Assembly: GCA_946894095.1 (NCBI GenBank)
Contig: OX335652.1
Coordinates: 9,137,001-9,201,000, forward strand
DNA length: 64,000 bases
Direction of reading: 5' to 3'
DNA from: Incurvaria masculella
Taxonomy: Eukaryota; Arthropoda; Insecta; Lepidoptera; Incurvariidae
The notes under the pieces: model-generated
Told to the model about the DNA's origin: nothing
The model's input: only the letters and a program-made list of their open reading frames with translations
The model's database searches: none
Part shown: piece after piece, positions 45,464 through 56,333 of the stretch
Layout of the letters: each line of letters opens with the position of its first letter
Position numbering within the stretch: the first letter of the stretch is position 1
Translations under genes and position numbers: made by a program

Positions 45464-45740
45464 AAAAAAAAAACCGGACAAGTGCGAGTCGGACTCGCAC
45501 ATGAATGGTTTGAAGAATTTTCCCCAAAGATATTACGTTTCTTTATGGTGGCCCCCTTTAATTTTTATTTGTTTTTTATTTTTACTATTTCTTGCTATAG
45601 CGGCTACAGAAATACACACGCTGTGAAAATTGCAGCTGTCTACATGTTGCGGTTCATGAGATGCAGCCCTGTGTGACGGGCGGATGGACGGACGGACAGT
45701 GTAGGCTTAGTAATAGGGTTCCATTTGGTAACCCCAAAAA
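45464..45740 (-). mobile_element. GGTTCCGT/CCGG element, degraded
   Basis: Begins AAAAACCGGACAAGTGCGAG and ends GGTAACCCCAAAAA. About 25 bases of the CCCTTTGGGTACGG end are gone. Confidence 0.75.
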
Positions 45741-46030
45741 CCGGCCAAGTGTGAGTCGGACCTACACACAAAGGGTTCCGTATCATCGTACAAGATTTAA
45801 CACACAAAAATACCGTTTTTTGAATGGGGGCCTTTAATTTCAATATTTTTTAATTTAACCTGTTTGTTTTTATAGTGGAAAAATATACACACAATTTCTG
45901 CTACAGAACGGACGGACGGACGGACGGATGGACGGACGGACAGACGGACGCACGAACGGACTGACGGATGGACAGCGGAAGCTTAGTGATAGAGTTCCGT
46001 TGGCACCCTTTGAGTAAGGAACCCTAAAAA
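45736..46030 (-). mobile_element. GGTTCCGT/CCGG element abutting the previous copy
   Basis: Starts at the AAAAA that ends the neighbouring copy (AAAAACCGGCCAAGTGTGAG) and closes AAGGAACCCTAAAAA. The GGAC tandem is unusually long and mixed (about 45900-45975). The block CTACCTGTTACGGTTCATG, present in other copies, is deleted. Confidence 0.8.
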
Positions 46031-46611
46031 TTACGATTCCGAGTTTGTAGCATACATTTAATGGAGGAGAGAAAAAAAAGTCTTATTGGTGTTCGATCCT
46101 AAAAGCCTTCAGCCTTCACCATGAGGTGACGGCAGCTTACAAGCAAGCGGGAAGCAACGAGAACGAGAAGAGGGGCAGGTATTACTGCATCTGCAGAAGA
46201 GTAATTAGCGGTGCAGTCGCATTCGCTACTTACTTACTACATACTGGAATATGACTAGTGGAAGTTGTCTCCTAATGCCATGCAGCCTGCGGGGGTGGAG
46301 GCGGGGCGGCAGCGGTTCGGGCGGAGACTCCTCGGATGCGTCCCCCGGTGGCGATGATATCACAGAACGAGCACACATTGAATAATTGAATCGCTGATTT
46401 ATTAAAAGGTACTTGTGTTACAAAAAGTAGTTTTCGAGAAAACAATCAAAGCGCGCGCGCATGGTAGGTCTGTGCAAAAAACGGTTTCGTTGGAAAGTGT
46501 GGAGTTTAAGCGTTTTTCCCAACTCTTTGGGTTTAAATGAAAAATGTTTAATTTTATATTAAAATATGGACAGAAACGCTTTGTTTAACAGCTAATATAT
46601 TGCCTAACAAA
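46031..46611. other. unassigned; GC-rich near 46290-46350
   Basis: GTGGAGGCGGGGCGGCAGCG near 46294 is GC-rich. GCGCGCGCGC lies at 46451. No gene or shared repeat recognised. Confidence 0.4.
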
Positions 46612-47037
46612 ATCAACAAAGAAATTAAAAACTACAAATAATATACATTATCCTATAAACTAAACTGTTCCTAAATTTACTCATTTTTAGGGTTCCGTAC
46701 CCAAAGGGTACCAACGGAACCCTATTACTAAGCCTCTGCTGTCCGTGCATCCATCGGTCTGTCACAGGGCTGTATCTCATGAACCGTAATAGGTAGGTAG
46801 CTGAAATTTTCACAGTTTGTGTATTTATTTTGCCACTATAATAACAAATAGGTAAAATTCAAAAATAAAAAAAATAAAAAAACCGATTTTTTTTGTGTTA
46901 AATCTTGTACGATGGTACGGAACCCTTCGTGTGCGAATCCGACTCGCACTTTGCCGGTTTTTATAACAAATAATAAATTTCAGCCAGGGTGCCCAAAAGA
47001 AAGGGCCGGATTCCCTCTCTGGAAAGCTAGGCTCAAA
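46612..47037 (-). mobile_element. retroelement copy split by a transposon
   Basis: 46612-46683 and 46963-47037 together align with 39796-39980: AAAGAAATTAAAAACTA at the outer side, then TATCCTATAAACTAAACTGT, then ATAACAAATAATAAATTTCA and GGTGCCCAAAAGA. The copy is shorter than its partner: it stops at GCTAGGCTCAAACT near 47037. Confidence 0.75.
46684..46962 (+). mobile_element. GGTTCCGT/CCGG element with defined insertion site
   Basis: Both ends intact (TTTTTAGGGTTCCGTACCC and TTTGCCGGTTTTT). The uninterrupted partner has ACACATTTATAAC where this site has CTCATTTTTAGGG...GGTTTTTATAAC, so insertion was into a T-run and any duplication is confined to T residues. Confidence 0.9.
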
Positions 47038-48704
47038 CTAATATATTTTTTTTATATTTTTTTTACCATGAAGAAAATAACAAACAGGTCCATTTTATTA
47101 ATGAACGAGTTTATTGTGTTGTACAAAACAAACGAAGGAATGTATCTATGTAGTCTCTTTTAATTGATTCACGCCAATGTGGCATGGGTGACCTAGGTGG
47201 GTAGTTTGCACTTCACAAGCATTCAATCCCATCCGAAGTTTTTCCTATGCCACCCACTCTCTCTCTGCTACTAGCTGTCAAGCATGGTGCACGCACGCTC
47301 CGCGTCCCCGCAATCTTTCACCGTGGAGCACTCGTAGGGCTCCACGCCCGCAACCCGCCGCGCGCCTGACAACGCTGTGTCGCCTCGTCTGGGCGAAGTG
47401 CTGTGCCGCTGAACGCTGTCCCGGGACCCGAGACGCCTAGGAGCTGGTGCTGCTGGAGGTAGGTGGCTGTTCCTACTCCTCTGGTGGCCCGCTGTGACGT
47501 CCCGAGGCTACCGGGCATTGCCCTCCTTCGCTCGTCAAATGCGCCACCTGCCTGGGCTCATCGATGGATATGTCGTCACAAAGGCCAAATCCGTCAAAAC
47601 GTACGTTTGCCCAAAACGTGACCTAAGTACCCTTTAATAATGAGCGTTTAAATTACTATGGTGTGCATGATTAAATGGCAAACTCGGTGCGCACTAGATG
47701 AATGAGAAAATATGACAAATTCGAGTGCAGTGTCTGTCTTAGGCGATAAACTGAGGATAAGGAATAAACAATATATATATCTGCCTGTTCAAAAATACTC
47801 AATTATAATTATTTATTTCCTAAAAAACTAAAACAAGGTTTCCTTAAAATAGTGGGTCTATCGCGTTTGGTTCAAAATATGTACTACTTACTTTATATGA
47901 TCTAAGCTGCTTACTACATATTCGATCAAGATAATCAAGTATCGCCATATCTTACGGTCGGGATGTTCGTATGGAGGCATCCCTTGCGAGGAATCCTTTC
48001 CGGTGCATTAATTAGGAATGTAGCGAGCAGAAGGAGCCACTTGGAGACCAATGGAGTCGAAGAGCCGATAAGGAGCAAGGGAAACTGTTTTTTCCCAGCG
48101 ATGAGAGAGCCCTGTAATTCAATATTTCTGAACCGTTAATGTGCTTCTTTTTGTATTTTGATAGCGTGTGTAAATAAATCAAGTCATTGTCGTCGAAATA
48201 TTTTAAAGCTGGAGTGCACAATCTCCGATTAATAATATTCTGATACCAACTACAACCCAACCGCTGTCAAAACTCCGATTAGGCGAATATCGGCGTCCGC
48301 AACCCGGAAAAGACGTAATAACCAAATAACATCCATAACCACTCGATTCTCCGAGATTGAACATAAATGTGGCACTAGCTGAACAGCTGATGTCTGTCAA
48401 CGTCAGCTATGTGCAGCAGTTTTTTTTGGTGTTTCGAATTCCAAGCCGGGCAAAATACGCGACAGTTTGTCTCATTCAAGGCGCGCTACATGGCACAACT
48501 TCTTTATTTTTTATGTAAGATTACAAAAATAGTTGTTATGTTAGCCGTTGATTAAAAGTAAGGCTTTTTTTTAAATTTAATCATCTTCATCAGATCCAAA
48601 AGTGAGCATATATGATCCCAAAAACATTGATTAATTACCTTTGAGATGATCACTGATTTATGTATCGTTGGCAGATATTAAAATGCTCTTTACATATATT
48701 AAGC
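47038..48704. other. unassigned; GC-rich 47280-47560
   Basis: 47280-47560 is GC-rich and repeat-free within the window. A 66-codon minus frame inside is Gly/Ser/Thr-rich and has no motif. CCCACTCTCTCTCTGCT lies near 47260. The remainder is AT-rich. Confidence 0.4.
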
Positions 48705-48708
48705 TTAA

Positions 48709-49250
48709 GGTGGCCCAACCCGGCGGTCCTAACTCATTCGCGGGCACGGTACAAAACCGTGCTGTTGCGCTCTGGGACCTTCTCTGTTTCAAAGAATAAG
48801 ACAGGCTCCGTGATGAGGAAGATGCAACATGTCCACAAAAAAGACAATTTGCATAGTGTATGATTTGGTAAGATTTACGAAAATTTTAATTTCAAAACGA
48901 CTTATAGCTAAAAGTAAACCAAGACCGCTGTAGTCAGAAATCTAACAAAAACCAAATAGATCATAAATCTTGATTAAATAAGCTATGTCTGATGACTAAT
49001 ATTTTTAAGACGTTCTTACTTTATGATTGCGTAATCCACCTCCAAAGTTATTGTATAAAACGCGCGAAAAATTCGAACTTTCGGACCTTATAACTTAGAA
49101 ACCAAACACAATTTTACAATGCCAATGGTCATCAGAAATCTAGTTCGATCAAATAAAGCTATTTTGAGCAAAATTTTGGATCTCTGACTAGAAATATGGG
49201 CGTGATCTTCTTTCCCCTTTTGTATGGGGAGATGAGCGGGATGGGCCACC
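48709..49250 (+). mobile_element. TTAA-flanked element A (542 bp), full length
   Basis: TTAA at 48705-48708 and 49251-49254. Ends GGTGGCCCAACCCGGC and GGATGGGCCACC. Very close to the copy at 13125 over its whole length, with small differences such as CACAAAAAAGACAATTTG against CTCAATAAAGACAATGTG. Confidence 0.8.
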
Positions 49251-49254
49251 TTAA

Positions 49255-50169
49255 TATCAAAGAGCAATGTATCATGACTGCTCATCCTAATTACACGGTG
49301 AACATACAGGGAATTCAGTTTTCAGATTTACTCCAACATAGCGCTCTAACGTAACCGAATCGTAAAATTTACCAAAAACTCCATCAACAGTTTCAATACG
49401 CTTTTCTACGTAATCATAACATTAATGAAAACACAAAGCTTATTATGGATGTGTTCATTATCTATTCAACGAGCTCCGACGGGTCTGGGCGGGAGCGGCG
49501 GTACTGGGCGGGAGGGCGGAGAGACGGAGGGCGGGCGGCGCACGCCTGGGCGGAATGGCTCCGAATCTGAGCGGAATGTGACTACAAATGGCTGCGTATT
49601 CCTTCCCAGTAACGCTAAAATATGTTCTGTGTTCGCTAATGGACCGGTAATGTGTACTTACGACGAATAACCCTCGACTTAAGTCCACGGAAAGTTTGCG
49701 AAGCCCGCTAAGGTGTCTTTGTTTTAGTTAATTAAATATACTGTTTGGCCGAAATCTATACACTAATTAGCTCATAAATAAGGCCCATTTACGCAACTTC
49801 ACGTAAATTAAATATGGAATCTATGACCAAAACCATTTTGGGACGACACTCTAGATCTGTTCATAAGCGACTCTTGTCGAGGCTGGCCCGCTGATGGTAA
49901 ATCTCAAATTAAAATACCTACAACAAATTCCTAATGACTTAACATCACGGTGTTTTCGGTGGGGGAAGGGGTAGGCAGAGCTTACAGAGTGCCATTTCGA
50001 ATGATCACTTGATCATTACTACATTTTTATTATTTGAAACTGCGTGTCGTGCCCTACAGCTCCATCGGTGTCCGTAGCTCGAAGTCTCTGCGACCTGAGA
50101 TGATCTATTGTGACATAGTTCTCTTTCTTCTTTAACAAGCATAGAAAATATACAAGACCATACAATCAC
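49255..50169. other. unassigned; GC-rich 49480-49570
   Basis: GGGCGGGAGCGGCGGTACTG and GGGCGGGAGGGCGGAG give GC-box-like motifs (GGGCGG) near 49487-49535. This might be a promoter-type island, but no TATA or exon is evident. Confidence 0.4.
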
Positions 50170-50476
50170 AAGGGCTCGGGGCCTTGTTTTTTGTGCATTG
50201 GCTATGGGTTTAATCCCATTTTCTTTCTTTTTCTGTGTTGGATAAGAACATTTAGTCATCAATGCGAGCTGGTTGATTGGTTCGAAATCCATGTAAAACA
50301 GTAGATCGCCTTTCGTTACTAGGTAGTGGAATCAAGGGTTGGAACCATCGCGTTGGATGATTCGATGGAATAATGAACTGTCAGCTCTACTCATATAGGG
50401 AAAGACCTGGCATGTCATCTTATTCCTACATGGTGCGGTGGGTGTGGTTTTAAACATCTATGTCCCTAAAAAAAGA
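50170..50476 (+). mobile_element. diverged SINE copy, plus orientation
   Basis: GGTTTAATCCCATTTTCTTT near 50208 is the box B region, followed by GCGAGCTGGTTGATTGGTTC, CATGTAAAACAGTAGATC and TGGAACCATCGCGTTGGATG, all recognisable from the family, then a short A-run at 50467-50473. Older than the copies at 16612 and 53326. Confidence 0.65.
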
Positions 50477-50869
50477 TGATATGTAGATCTGGACATGGTA
50501 AGTTTTCGTTCATCGAGTCATACCAGTTCCACCCGATTCCGCTTTGTCATTCTTTGTTTACTCCGATTATTCAACCGAAACAGATCTTTAATATCTCATT
50601 AATTTGTTACGATATCAGAAAAAAAAATATAATTTAAATTCGACATTCGCTGCGGTAACGTTGGGGTCATATTATTTTTGTTTGTTACATTTAAGTGTAA
50701 CAAACAAGAGGCAAGTATTATTAATTCAAGATTGATAATATCAAATCAATCACAATCAAATTCAAACATCTTAAAATGACAGCTGATGACCAGACCACAT
50801 GACACAGTTTCAGGCCTGGCCATCAGGGGCAGATATATTTAGAAGCAGGACAGGAAAGACTAACAGATC
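50477..50869. other. unassigned AT-rich sequence
   Basis: AATCAATCACAATCAAATTC near 50743 is a loose run of ATCAA words. Nothing else recognised. Confidence 0.4.
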
Positions 50870-51140
50870 GTAATTCGGGCGTGAAACGCGCAACACATGC
50901 GTAGTTCAGGGCGGAATCACTCAGCGGCGCGGGTAGTGCCACGTGCGTCGTAAAGTCCCACCTCAACGTAATCGGGCCGGACGGCACTGCGGCGGGCGCG
51001 ACACTCGGTAACGAGCGCGTCGCACGTGCGCGTGGAGGCGGGGGAGCGGAGCGCGTGCGCGTACGTGCCCCTCTCCCCCGCACCCGCGCGCCGCTCCCCC
51101 GCACCCGCGCGCGTGCCCCGCGGCGGACGACCGCGACTTG
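50870..51140. promoter_or_regulatory. CpG-rich island, candidate promoter or first exon
   Basis: The densest CpG stretch of the window (GGCGGGCGCGACACTCGG, GTGCGCGTACGTGCC, GCCCCGCGGCGGACG). A 21-base unit, CTCCCCCGCACCCGCGCG plus CCG, is present twice in tandem at 51073-51114. No TATA box is seen, and the open frames in both directions are Arg/Ala/Pro-rich by composition. Promoter identity is inferred from composition only. Confidence 0.35.
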
Positions 51141-51221
51141 TGTTGCATCTGATGCCCTATTACGAGTTACAAATCACTTATCGACATTTCGCTGAGCTCT
51201 TCGTTTCCAAAGGTTTACAGC

Positions 51222-51604
51222 ATTTTTTTATGCAACCTGAAATGGATGGCTAATACCAAACAACTGCCGTTATGATTTATTATTAGTATTATCTTCGATA
51301 TTAGCTCAATACACCACATCCTCGAAGGAATTAAATTCCGTGCCAAGACTTTCCCTCTATGATCACGGCTACATTGAACTGGATGGAAAATACGGACAAT
51401 TTTTCATTGCCGGTTGCCTAATGCGATGGTACCAACCCGGGCGGGCTTTAACCCACCTAGTAGGGGAAGGGAACCTACAGTTTTACATGGATTCCGAGCC
51501 ATGGATCAGCTCGCTCGAGAAAGAAAGTGGTGCATCACCGGGCGAGGATTTAAACCCATACCCTCTCGCATAAAAACAAATCCTCTAGCCCCTACACCGC
51601 GAGC
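51222..51604 (-). mobile_element. SINE with a variant tRNA head
   Basis: Body as in the other SINEs (ACATTGAACTGGATGGAAAA), but the 5' head read on the minus strand is CAGCTCGCGGTGTAGGGGCT, not GAGCGGCTCGTAGCC. The copy at 57223 has the same kind of head, so two head types share one body. Confidence 0.75.
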
Positions 51605-51620
51605 TGTTCTGTGCCGTTTG

Positions 51621-51821
51621 TTTTTAGGGTTCCGTACCCAAAGGGTGTCAAAGGAACCCTATTAATAAGCCTCCGCTGTCCGTCCGTCCGTCTGTCACAG
51701 GGCTGTATCTCATGAACCATAATAGATAGGCAGCTGAAATTTTCACAGAGTATGTAGGTATATATTTTTCCTGTAAAAACAACAAATAAGTAAAATAAAA
51801 AAATAAAGCATACAAAAAATA
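51621..51821 (+). mobile_element. GGTTCCGT/CCGG element, 3'-truncated
   Basis: Begins TTTTTAGGGTTCCGTACCC immediately after the SINE, and is lost after CATACAAAAAATAT, so the CCGG end is missing. Confidence 0.8.
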
Positions 51822-53157
51822 TATATAATTTGTAAGCACTGACTTTGGGCGCACCAATATATTTTATATACTAGTACATAATGTACATTGGTGTGTATAC
51901 ACCTATTTTGCATTTGTTTAGGCAGCTTATTAAAAAACCTCTCAAAACAATTCGAATCCGCTTAATCTTGTGCAGCGCTTGGAAACGTGCTCCGGCGCAT
52001 GTAGCGGTTGGGGGGGGAGGAGGGAGGGGGGGGGGGGTTGGATGACACCGGAACGGAACCCTCCGCTTGCGCCGGTCGTTGACTCCAGCCAACTTGTCTA
52101 ATGGAAGATTTAGGATTAGTTCGCTGGGGGTGAGTTCGTTGACTTGACGGCTGAAGAAACCGTTCGATTCGTGACAGTTAACTGACGCTCCCCATTGTGA
52201 ACAGTTTGAATTTAGAACGCATTAAGGAACTTTTAGTGATTGGGGTTTAACTAACGAGCAATGCGAAGGATACGAATGGATAAAACTACGACACAAATGA
52301 CATTTCTCTCATATATAATCAGGGGAGATTTTCCGGGTAATATTAAAGTCATGTTTAGTCATAGCATATCTAATCGTACAGAGGATCGGCTGCGGATTAC
52401 ATAAATAACCTCTAATTATGTCTAGCTTCTCTCTGTGGCTGTACTCGCGTGAACAACATTATTTCGTAATTGACATTTCTTCATGACTTTTTTAGTTTAT
52501 GTCACTGCTGCCTTATCCAACTTTCGCCCTGTTCCATCACCTTCAGCTACAAAAATCACGAAGTTTCGGCTACACCTTTATAAATATTTATTGTAACCGA
52601 AAGTTAACTATCGAATTTCAGTTAACTGGAGGTAGTAAAAACAGGGGTTAGCGAGGTTAGGTGGTCACTAGCACATGAAATAAGTTCATAAACCAAATAA
52701 AGCCATTGCGTGGTAAAGTAGTATCTGACTTTGTTTCTGAATGTAAATGTAATATCGTAGAAAGCGTTATCGCGTAAATCTTAACATCACTATTAGCGTT
52801 TATGTAACCTCATAGATGCTTGCTTCGAACCTGAACTCTTTTAGAACAAACAAGAATCAACATCCCTCTGTAGAAAAATAATCCGATGCATTTTTCAATG
52901 GAACAGTATGTTTTTCTCGCTTCAATTTGACTCAATAAATAACCCCGTTCTGTAAATCACCCAAATGTGTAAGCTGGATCCGTAAACGAAAACTTTATCC
53001 ATTCATGTTGACGCGGTTGATATTACGTAAGGCAATTTCTCCATATATGTTCATGCAATCAAAAGTGTAGGTACCACAATTTAATGAGATCGATTCACTT
53101 CCCTTCCCTGGGATGTAGGGGAATATAAATATGTAGTGAAATCAACGCCAACGTATG
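51822..53157. other. unassigned; G-tract near 52009-52037
   Basis: GGGGGGGGAGGAGGGAGGGG continuing into a longer G-run near 52009-52037 could form a quadruplex. No gene or shared repeat elsewhere. Confidence 0.45.
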
Positions 53158-53262
53158 ACATCACTTTTTGTGGATAGTACGAAGGGAGGCGAAACTCCAT
53201 TCGGTTTACTAAAAGTGATGTGTTTAAATGATTAACTTAGACGTACCACTCTGCAATCGGGC
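53158..53262. repeat. second copy of the GTCACTTT/AAAGTGAC repeat
   Basis: ACATCACTTTTTGTGGATAG and TAAAAGTGATGTGTTTAAAT correspond to 322-425, with GCAATCGGGCC matching the terminal GCAATCGG there. Confidence 0.4.
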
Positions 53263-53325
53263 CTCAGTGTGCTGAAGGAAAATAACAACAAGCTGATATT
53301 TGACTAATACAACTGTATTTACATG

Positions 53326-53764
53326 TTTTTTTTTTTTTTTTTATGCGACCTGACATGGATGGCTAATACCACACAACTACCGTTATGATATTAGCCCAAT
53401 ACACCACATTCCCGAAGGAATTAGGTGCCATGCCAGGACCTTCCCTTTATGAGGCACGGCTACATTGAACTGGATGGAAAACACGGACAATTTTTCATTG
53501 CCGCTTCGACCATCTTTTCATCCAATGCGATGGTACCAACCCGGGCGGGCTCAAACCCTACCACCTAGTAGGGGAAGGGGACCTACAGTTTTACATGGAT
53601 TCCGAACCATGGAGCAGCTCGCATTCGTGACGAAATGCACTTATCGAACTCTGAAATAGAAAGACAGTGGTGCAAGTTTGTATCGAACCCGGGCCTCTGG
53701 TACGCTAGGCCAGTCCCCGCGCCACTAGGCTACGAGCCGCTCAAAACTAGGCTACGAGCCGCTC
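53326..53764 (-). mobile_element. tRNA-headed SINE, full length, 5' end duplicated
   Basis: Long tail (T-run at 53326-53341), intact body and head. The head's terminal CTAGGCTACGAGCCGCTC appears twice (53725-53742 and 53747-53764) separated by AAAA, so the 5' end is repeated. It lies immediately beside the repeat that hosts the foldback element. Confidence 0.85.
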
Positions 53765-53776
53765 TGCATGTTGTTG

Positions 53777-53908
53777 CAACGACCAGTACATTAATTTCAC
53801 CAGTGTAATCCTCGTGTTTTCCAAAGACAAAAAAGTTAACAATCTCTGAAGCGTCTAGTTACCGAGATATTATTTTTTGTCTATGTTTTCGTCTAGTGTA
53901 ATTTGACT
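53777..53908. mobile_element. left half of the foldback target repeat
   Basis: CGACCAGTACATTAATTTCA is the outer end, and GTCTAGTGTAATTTGACT is the point of interruption. In reverse it aligns with 23988-24140. Confidence 0.75.
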
Positions 53909-54395
53909 GGCTCCGTCAAGTTAGAAACCCCCTAACGAAAAATCGTATTTTTCTAATGCAGTCGTTTAGTACTTATTTTGTACAGATTTGTACACCTCAT
54001 TGTTTATTTTGTACGGTTAAGATTGAGTAAATACAGGCCAAGCAACGGGGGTTTCTAACTTGACGCTCAGACCGCCAACATTTCATTTTACCTACTTTTA
54101 ATATCCAATCGTTTTGTACTCATTTTGTACTGATTAGTACACCGAATGAATTATTTAGTACGGCTTTGACTTCGAAATAATAGACAAATGAATGGGGGTT
54201 TCTAACTTGACGTTTTTCCATTTAAACATTTATAACTTTTGAAAATGATATTCTAAAAGGCCATGCTTTGAAACGTTTAGTACACCAAAAAGTACGTTTA
54301 GTACGCATTCGTATCCATAACTACAGGACGTTGAATATTGCCAACCGATAGATCAGTTTGCTAAGGTTAATTGGGGGTGTCTAGTACATACCTAG
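53909..54395. repeat. outer block of the left foldback arm
   Basis: GTCAAGTTAGAAACCCCC occurs at 53916 and, inverted, near 54047 and 54196, so the arm end can itself fold. Between these copies GTAC-centred words recur (TTAGTAC, TTTTGTAC, TTGTACACC, TTAGTACACC). The right-arm counterpart is 60737-61224. Confidence 0.8.
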
Positions 54396-55700
54396 CTCTA
54401 CTTACAATACAAAAATGTATTATGACGAACATATATATATTTTCAAAAGTACAGCAAAAAAGTGATTTATTACACCTTTAGATAAGCTAGAAAAAAATTA
54501 CAAAGCCCAGCGATGATTATGAAGCACTCGCCCCAATTGCCGTGTGGTGTCTAGTACACATTACTCTCTAGTTGGAAATAAAAAATGGATTCTGATCACA
54601 ATATATATCATCTCAAAAGTACAGCAAAAAAAAAATTATTACACCTTTAGATAAGTTAGAAAAAAATACAAAGCCCAGCGATGATTATTACGCACTCGCA
54701 CCAATTGCCTTGTGGTGACTAGTACACACCACTCTCTAGTTAGAAATAAAAAATGGATTCTGATCACCATATATATTATCTCAAAAGAACAGCAAAAAAA
54801 TAATTTATTACAACTTTAGATAAGCTAGAAAAAAAATACAAAGCCCAGCGATTATTATGACGGACTCGCCCCGATTGCCTTGTCGTGAGTAGTACACACC
54901 ACTCTCTAGTTGGAAATAAAAAATGGATTCTGATCACCATATATATCATCTCAAAAGTACAACAAAAAAGGAATTTATTACACGTTTATAGAAGCTAGAA
55001 AAAATCAACCAAATCTTGTAACGATTATAAAAGCGCTCGCGCCAATTGGCGTATGGTGTCTAGTACATACTACTCTCTAGTTGGAAAAAAAAAAGATTAT
55101 TATCAACAAACAGATTGTTTGGTAATTTGATACATTCCTTATTCACAAGGAAGGTCATAAATGACAGTTTATTTAAAAAAGCATAACAAAAAAAAGTATT
55201 ACACAAGCCATACTAATTATGAAAATAACTTCATTATTTTTTAAGTTTCCAGAAAAGATACAAATGTTGTCCACTTTACACAAGTTCCATACAAGCAAAA
55301 AAAAAATGTATTACAACTTTAGATAAGCTAGAAAAAAAATACAAAGCCCAGCGATGATTATTACGCACTTGCACCAATTGCCTTGTGTTGACTAGTACAC
55401 ACCACTCTCTAGTTGGAAATAAAAAATGGATTCTGATCACCATATATATCATCTCAAAAGTACAGCAAAAAAATAATTTATTACAACTTTAGATAAGCTA
55501 GAAAAAAAATACAAAGCCCAGCGATTATTATGACAGACTCGCCCCGATTGCCTTGTCGTGAGTAGTACACACCACTTTCTAGTTGGAAATAAAAAATGGA
55601 TTCTGATCACCATATATATCATCTCAAAAATACAGTAAAAAAGTGATTGATTACACCTTTAGATTACCTAGAAAAAAATACAATATCCTGTGATGATTAT
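54396..55700. repeat. left-arm 170-bp tandem array
   Basis: The landmark CTCTA(G/C)TT recurs at 54396, 54566, 54734, 54904 and 55075, then at 55407 and 55577, giving a spacing of 168-171. Each unit has ATGGATTCTGATCACCATAT, TACAGCAAAAAA, ATACAAAGCCCAGCGAT and GAGTAGTACACACCAC. At 55080-55290 a different block (TTTCCAGAAAAGATACAAAT, TTGTCCACTTTACACAAG) interrupts the array. Confidence 0.85.
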
Positions 55701-56205
55701 TAACAGAGTCGTTACCCTATCAATTCTCCATACTACGGGCGATAATTGTTTTTACATGCTCTTAATGTTTTAATAGGTTTTTTAAATTTTAGATTCTAAA
55801 ATTAAAAAAATCTAAGTCTGTAAGTTTTCATTTTTTTAACATATCTATTAGTTTAGAAAATGTTGGCTAATAAAGATTGGAAAAAAGTTGTCATTTTTTA
55901 CGTTCATTTTCAATTTTTTTTACTGGAAAATACAGATATTTACATAATAATCAAAACATACGGACATAAAATTAAGCTTTTTCAAGTGATCAAAAATTTA
56001 ATTCAATTCTGACATAGATTAGGGGTAGGGAAACGTTAGAGCCTGGAAGACTCTACTACCAGATGTTGAATAAATAAATGAAATGAAATGAAGACTATTT
56101 CGCTATTTTAATGGCAGTCGCCGTGCAACATTGTGCCTTAGGCAATGGACAAAGAATGCATTTCTTAAACATTCCAAATCTTAGATTTCTTGTGACTTAC
56201 CACTC
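55701..56205 (+). repeat. dispersed repeat, copy 2, inside the foldback element
   Basis: Aligns in reverse with 26225-26660. It differs from that copy by an insertion at 56052-56095 and an extra stretch near 56104-56145. It begins directly where the tandem array stops. Confidence 0.65.
56052..56095 (+). mobile_element. 38-base LINE tail insertion with 6-bp duplication
   Basis: GAAGAC stands at 56046-56051 and 56090-56095. The inserted bases include GTTGAATAAATAAATGAAAT and a (GAAAT)n tail. The paralogous copy at 26225 has the site uninterrupted (GGAAGACGATTTCGC in reverse). Very short 5'-truncated LINE tails of this kind arise by abortive reverse transcription. Confidence 0.65.
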
Positions 56206-56333
56206 TATAGTTGCAAATACAAAACAATGCTCTAAAAAGAAGAAAATAAACCCGAACTAAAAAATAGAACCATTTGATGACATCGGAAATTATTATTGTT
56301 GCAATGGTATTGAATTGGAAAGAGCATTAAGAA
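56206..56333. other. unassigned interior sequence
   Basis: No shared repeat recognised between the two neighbouring elements. Confidence 0.4.

Noticed and set aside
45900..45975. Regular short repeats that might suggest a CRISPR-like array
   Set aside because: They are a simple GGAC tandem inside a eukaryotic transposable element. There are no unique spacers.
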